In this document: positions 62,922-64,000 of the stretch, in pieces
How the letters are laid out: every line of letters starts with the position of its first letter
Position numbering within the stretch: position 1 is the first letter of the stretch
The notes under the pieces: model-generated
The model's input: the letters and a program-made list of their open reading frames with translations, nothing else
Databases searched by the model: none
Told to the model about the DNA's origin: nothing
Source of the DNA: Candidatus Melainabacteria bacterium
Lineage (GTDB): Bacteria; Cyanobacteriota; Vampirovibrionia; Gastranaerophilales; Gastranaerophilaceae
Direction of reading: 5' to 3'
Assembly (NCBI GenBank): GCA_003258735.1
Contig: QHME01000006.1
Coordinates: 54,802-118,801, forward strand
DNA length: 64,000 nucleotides
Position numbers and translations under genes: made by a program

Positions 62922-64000
62922 ATGAGTATAAAAAATACATTAAAATATCTTTTAATAAGCTGGATTTTAGCAGGGGCTGTTGTGGCTCCGACTTTTGCTA
63001 CGCAGTCAAAATCTTCTTTGACTCAAAAGTTAAAACAAACTAATAACAAGCGTTATTACTTCCAGCAAAAGAAAAGGCAAGCTGATTTAAAACTAAAAAC
63101 TGAGAAAAATAAATTAAGCAATAATCAGCAAAAACTTGAAAAAGCACAAGTCGAACTTAAAAATACGACAGAACGTTATAATTCGTTGGTCTCAAATTTG
63201 AGTTCTATGGAACATCAATTAAATACCGCAATCTATGAGTTCAGGTCAATTGATGCTCAGATGAAATCAAGAATTCGTCAGGTATACAAGCATCAGCGTT
63301 CTGGTATGTTTGAATTGATTTTGTCTGCAACAGATGTGAATAGCATGATGGACATGTTCTATTATGAAAAAATCGTTATTAAGGATGATTATCGCAGAAT
63401 GCAATTAGTAAAAGCAAAGGCGAATCAGATTGCAATGTTGAAGGCTCAAGTTGAATCTCAAAGACGAATGGTTGAGGCATCAATCAGAGATATTAATACT
63501 CAAAAAGCTACAATTCAGGGTTCAATTGCGGAAAACAAAAATATGATTGAACGCTTGCAAAAAGATAAAAGCTATTATGAGCGTTCTGAGCGAGAATTAG
63601 CAAGACAATCTGCTAGTATTCAGAATATGATTGAAAGCTTGACAAGAAGAAATGCTAGTTCTGGTTCTTCTCAAGTTCATGTATCTTCAACCGGATTTAG
63701 CTATCCGATTTCAGGACCGATAACTTCTCCGTTTGGTTGGAGAACTCACCCAATATTCAAAAGCAGAATTTTCCACTCAGGTATTGATATTGCAGGTCCA
63801 AATGGTGGAGCTATAAGAGCTTCCAATGATGGTAAAGTTATTTACGCAGGTTGGTACGGTGGATATGGTAAGGTTGTTATTCTTGACCATGGTGTAATTA
63901 ACGGAAAACCAATCACTACTTTATATGGTCACATGTCAGCAGTCAATGTAAGTAACGGTCAATTTGTTAAAAAAGGTCAGACTGTAGGGCGTGAAGGCTC
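62922..64000 (+). CDS. Murein hydrolase activator/M23 peptidase (EnvC-like), cut by the window edge
   Basis: The frame runs from ATG at 62922 to the window end without a stop (359 codons seen). A signal peptide (about 1-26, ending PTFA) is followed by a coiled coil of about 210 residues (LKQTNNKRYYFQQKKRQADL onward). An M23 lytic-domain follows: PISGPITSPFGWRTHPIF, HSGIDIAGPNG, GWYGGYGKVVILDHG, LYGHMSAV. The HxxxD and HxH metal ligands appear present, so it may be an active endopeptidase rather than a pure activator. It acts in the periplasm on peptidoglycan during division. Confidence 0.9.
   Translation, partial: MSIKNTLKYLLISWILAGAVVAPTFATQSKSSLTQKLKQTNNKRYYFQQKKRQADLKLKTEKNKLSNNQQKLEKAQVELKNTTERYNSLVSNLSSMEHQLNTAIYEFRSIDAQMKSRIRQVYKHQRSGMFELILSATDVNSMMDMFYYEKIVIKDDYRRMQLVKAKANQIAMLKAQVESQRRMVEASIRDINTQKATIQGSIAENKNMIERLQKDKSYYERSERELARQSASIQNMIESLTRRNASSGSSQVHVSSTGFSYPISGPITSPFGWRTHPIFKSRIFHSGIDIAGPNGGAIRASNDGKVIYAGWYGGYGKVVILDHGVINGKPITTLYGHMSAVNVSNGQFVKKGQTVGREG

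Overview
The window is AT-rich, densely coded and free of introns. It most likely comes from an uncultured gut cyanobacterial relative of the Melainabacteria/Vampirovibrionia (order Gastranaerophilales). This is an inference from several signs together: many lineage-type proteins with a short unstructured N-terminus followed by an FTG-type motif (40600-42230); several class III prepilins sharing a C-terminal GKD(V/F) block; diderm functions (KdsA, a TolC-like protein, RseP) beside MurT; and AT-biased codons with all three stops in use. No rRNA or ribosomal protein gene is present to confirm it.

Layout. 1-15.2 kb is chromosomal: an alpha/beta hydrolase, a TolC-like efflux protein, a DegT aminotransferase and a methyltransferase, a protein with an HExxH motif, an XRE regulator, a pilin-like gene, a TPR protein, a tandem pair of related secreted proteins leading into a LipM-like octanoyltransferase, a second unusual pilin-like gene, a sugar nucleotidyltransferase and a CAU tRNA. 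15.3-15.6 kb is a scar with a start-less XRE gene facing a 14-codon pilin tail. 16.8-35.1 kb is an accessory island bounded by a 110-bp direct repeat (102/110 identical) that runs into the 3' end of tRNA-Asp on the right and a tRNA-like remnant on the left.

Most of the island looks like one Mu/Tn7-like transposon, about 18015-34960. It has TG...CA ends, an 18-bp terminal inverted repeat and extra copies of that repeat at the right end. Near the right end, on the minus strand, lie a MuA/TnsB-type transposase (split by one in-frame TGA), a MuB/TnsC-type ATPase and an accessory protein. The cargo on the plus strand is defence: a single-chain SIR2-APAZ-PIWI short Argonaute, then a type I restriction operon (hsdM, RhuM-Fic, a HEPN-like protein, hsdS, a small membrane protein, hsdR) and a decayed Fic gene.

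35.1-64 kb is again chromosomal: GH57 branching enzyme, glycosyltransferase, lytic transglycosylase, two lineage-type membrane proteins, a HEAT-repeat/queC/DUF366/SPOR cluster, kdsA-MBL hydrolase-pheS, rseP, an ArsB/NhaD-type transporter, a long pilin-like protein, tmk, an anti-sigma/ECF sigma/Spy-like operon, murT-pdxJ, surE, clpB and, running off the right edge, an M23 murein hydrolase activator. Genes are often in short overlapping runs separated by strong hairpin terminators. An imperfect palindromic element of about 70 bp recurs between genes, and a 17-bp operator-like sequence (AGTGT-N7-ACACT) occurs three times.
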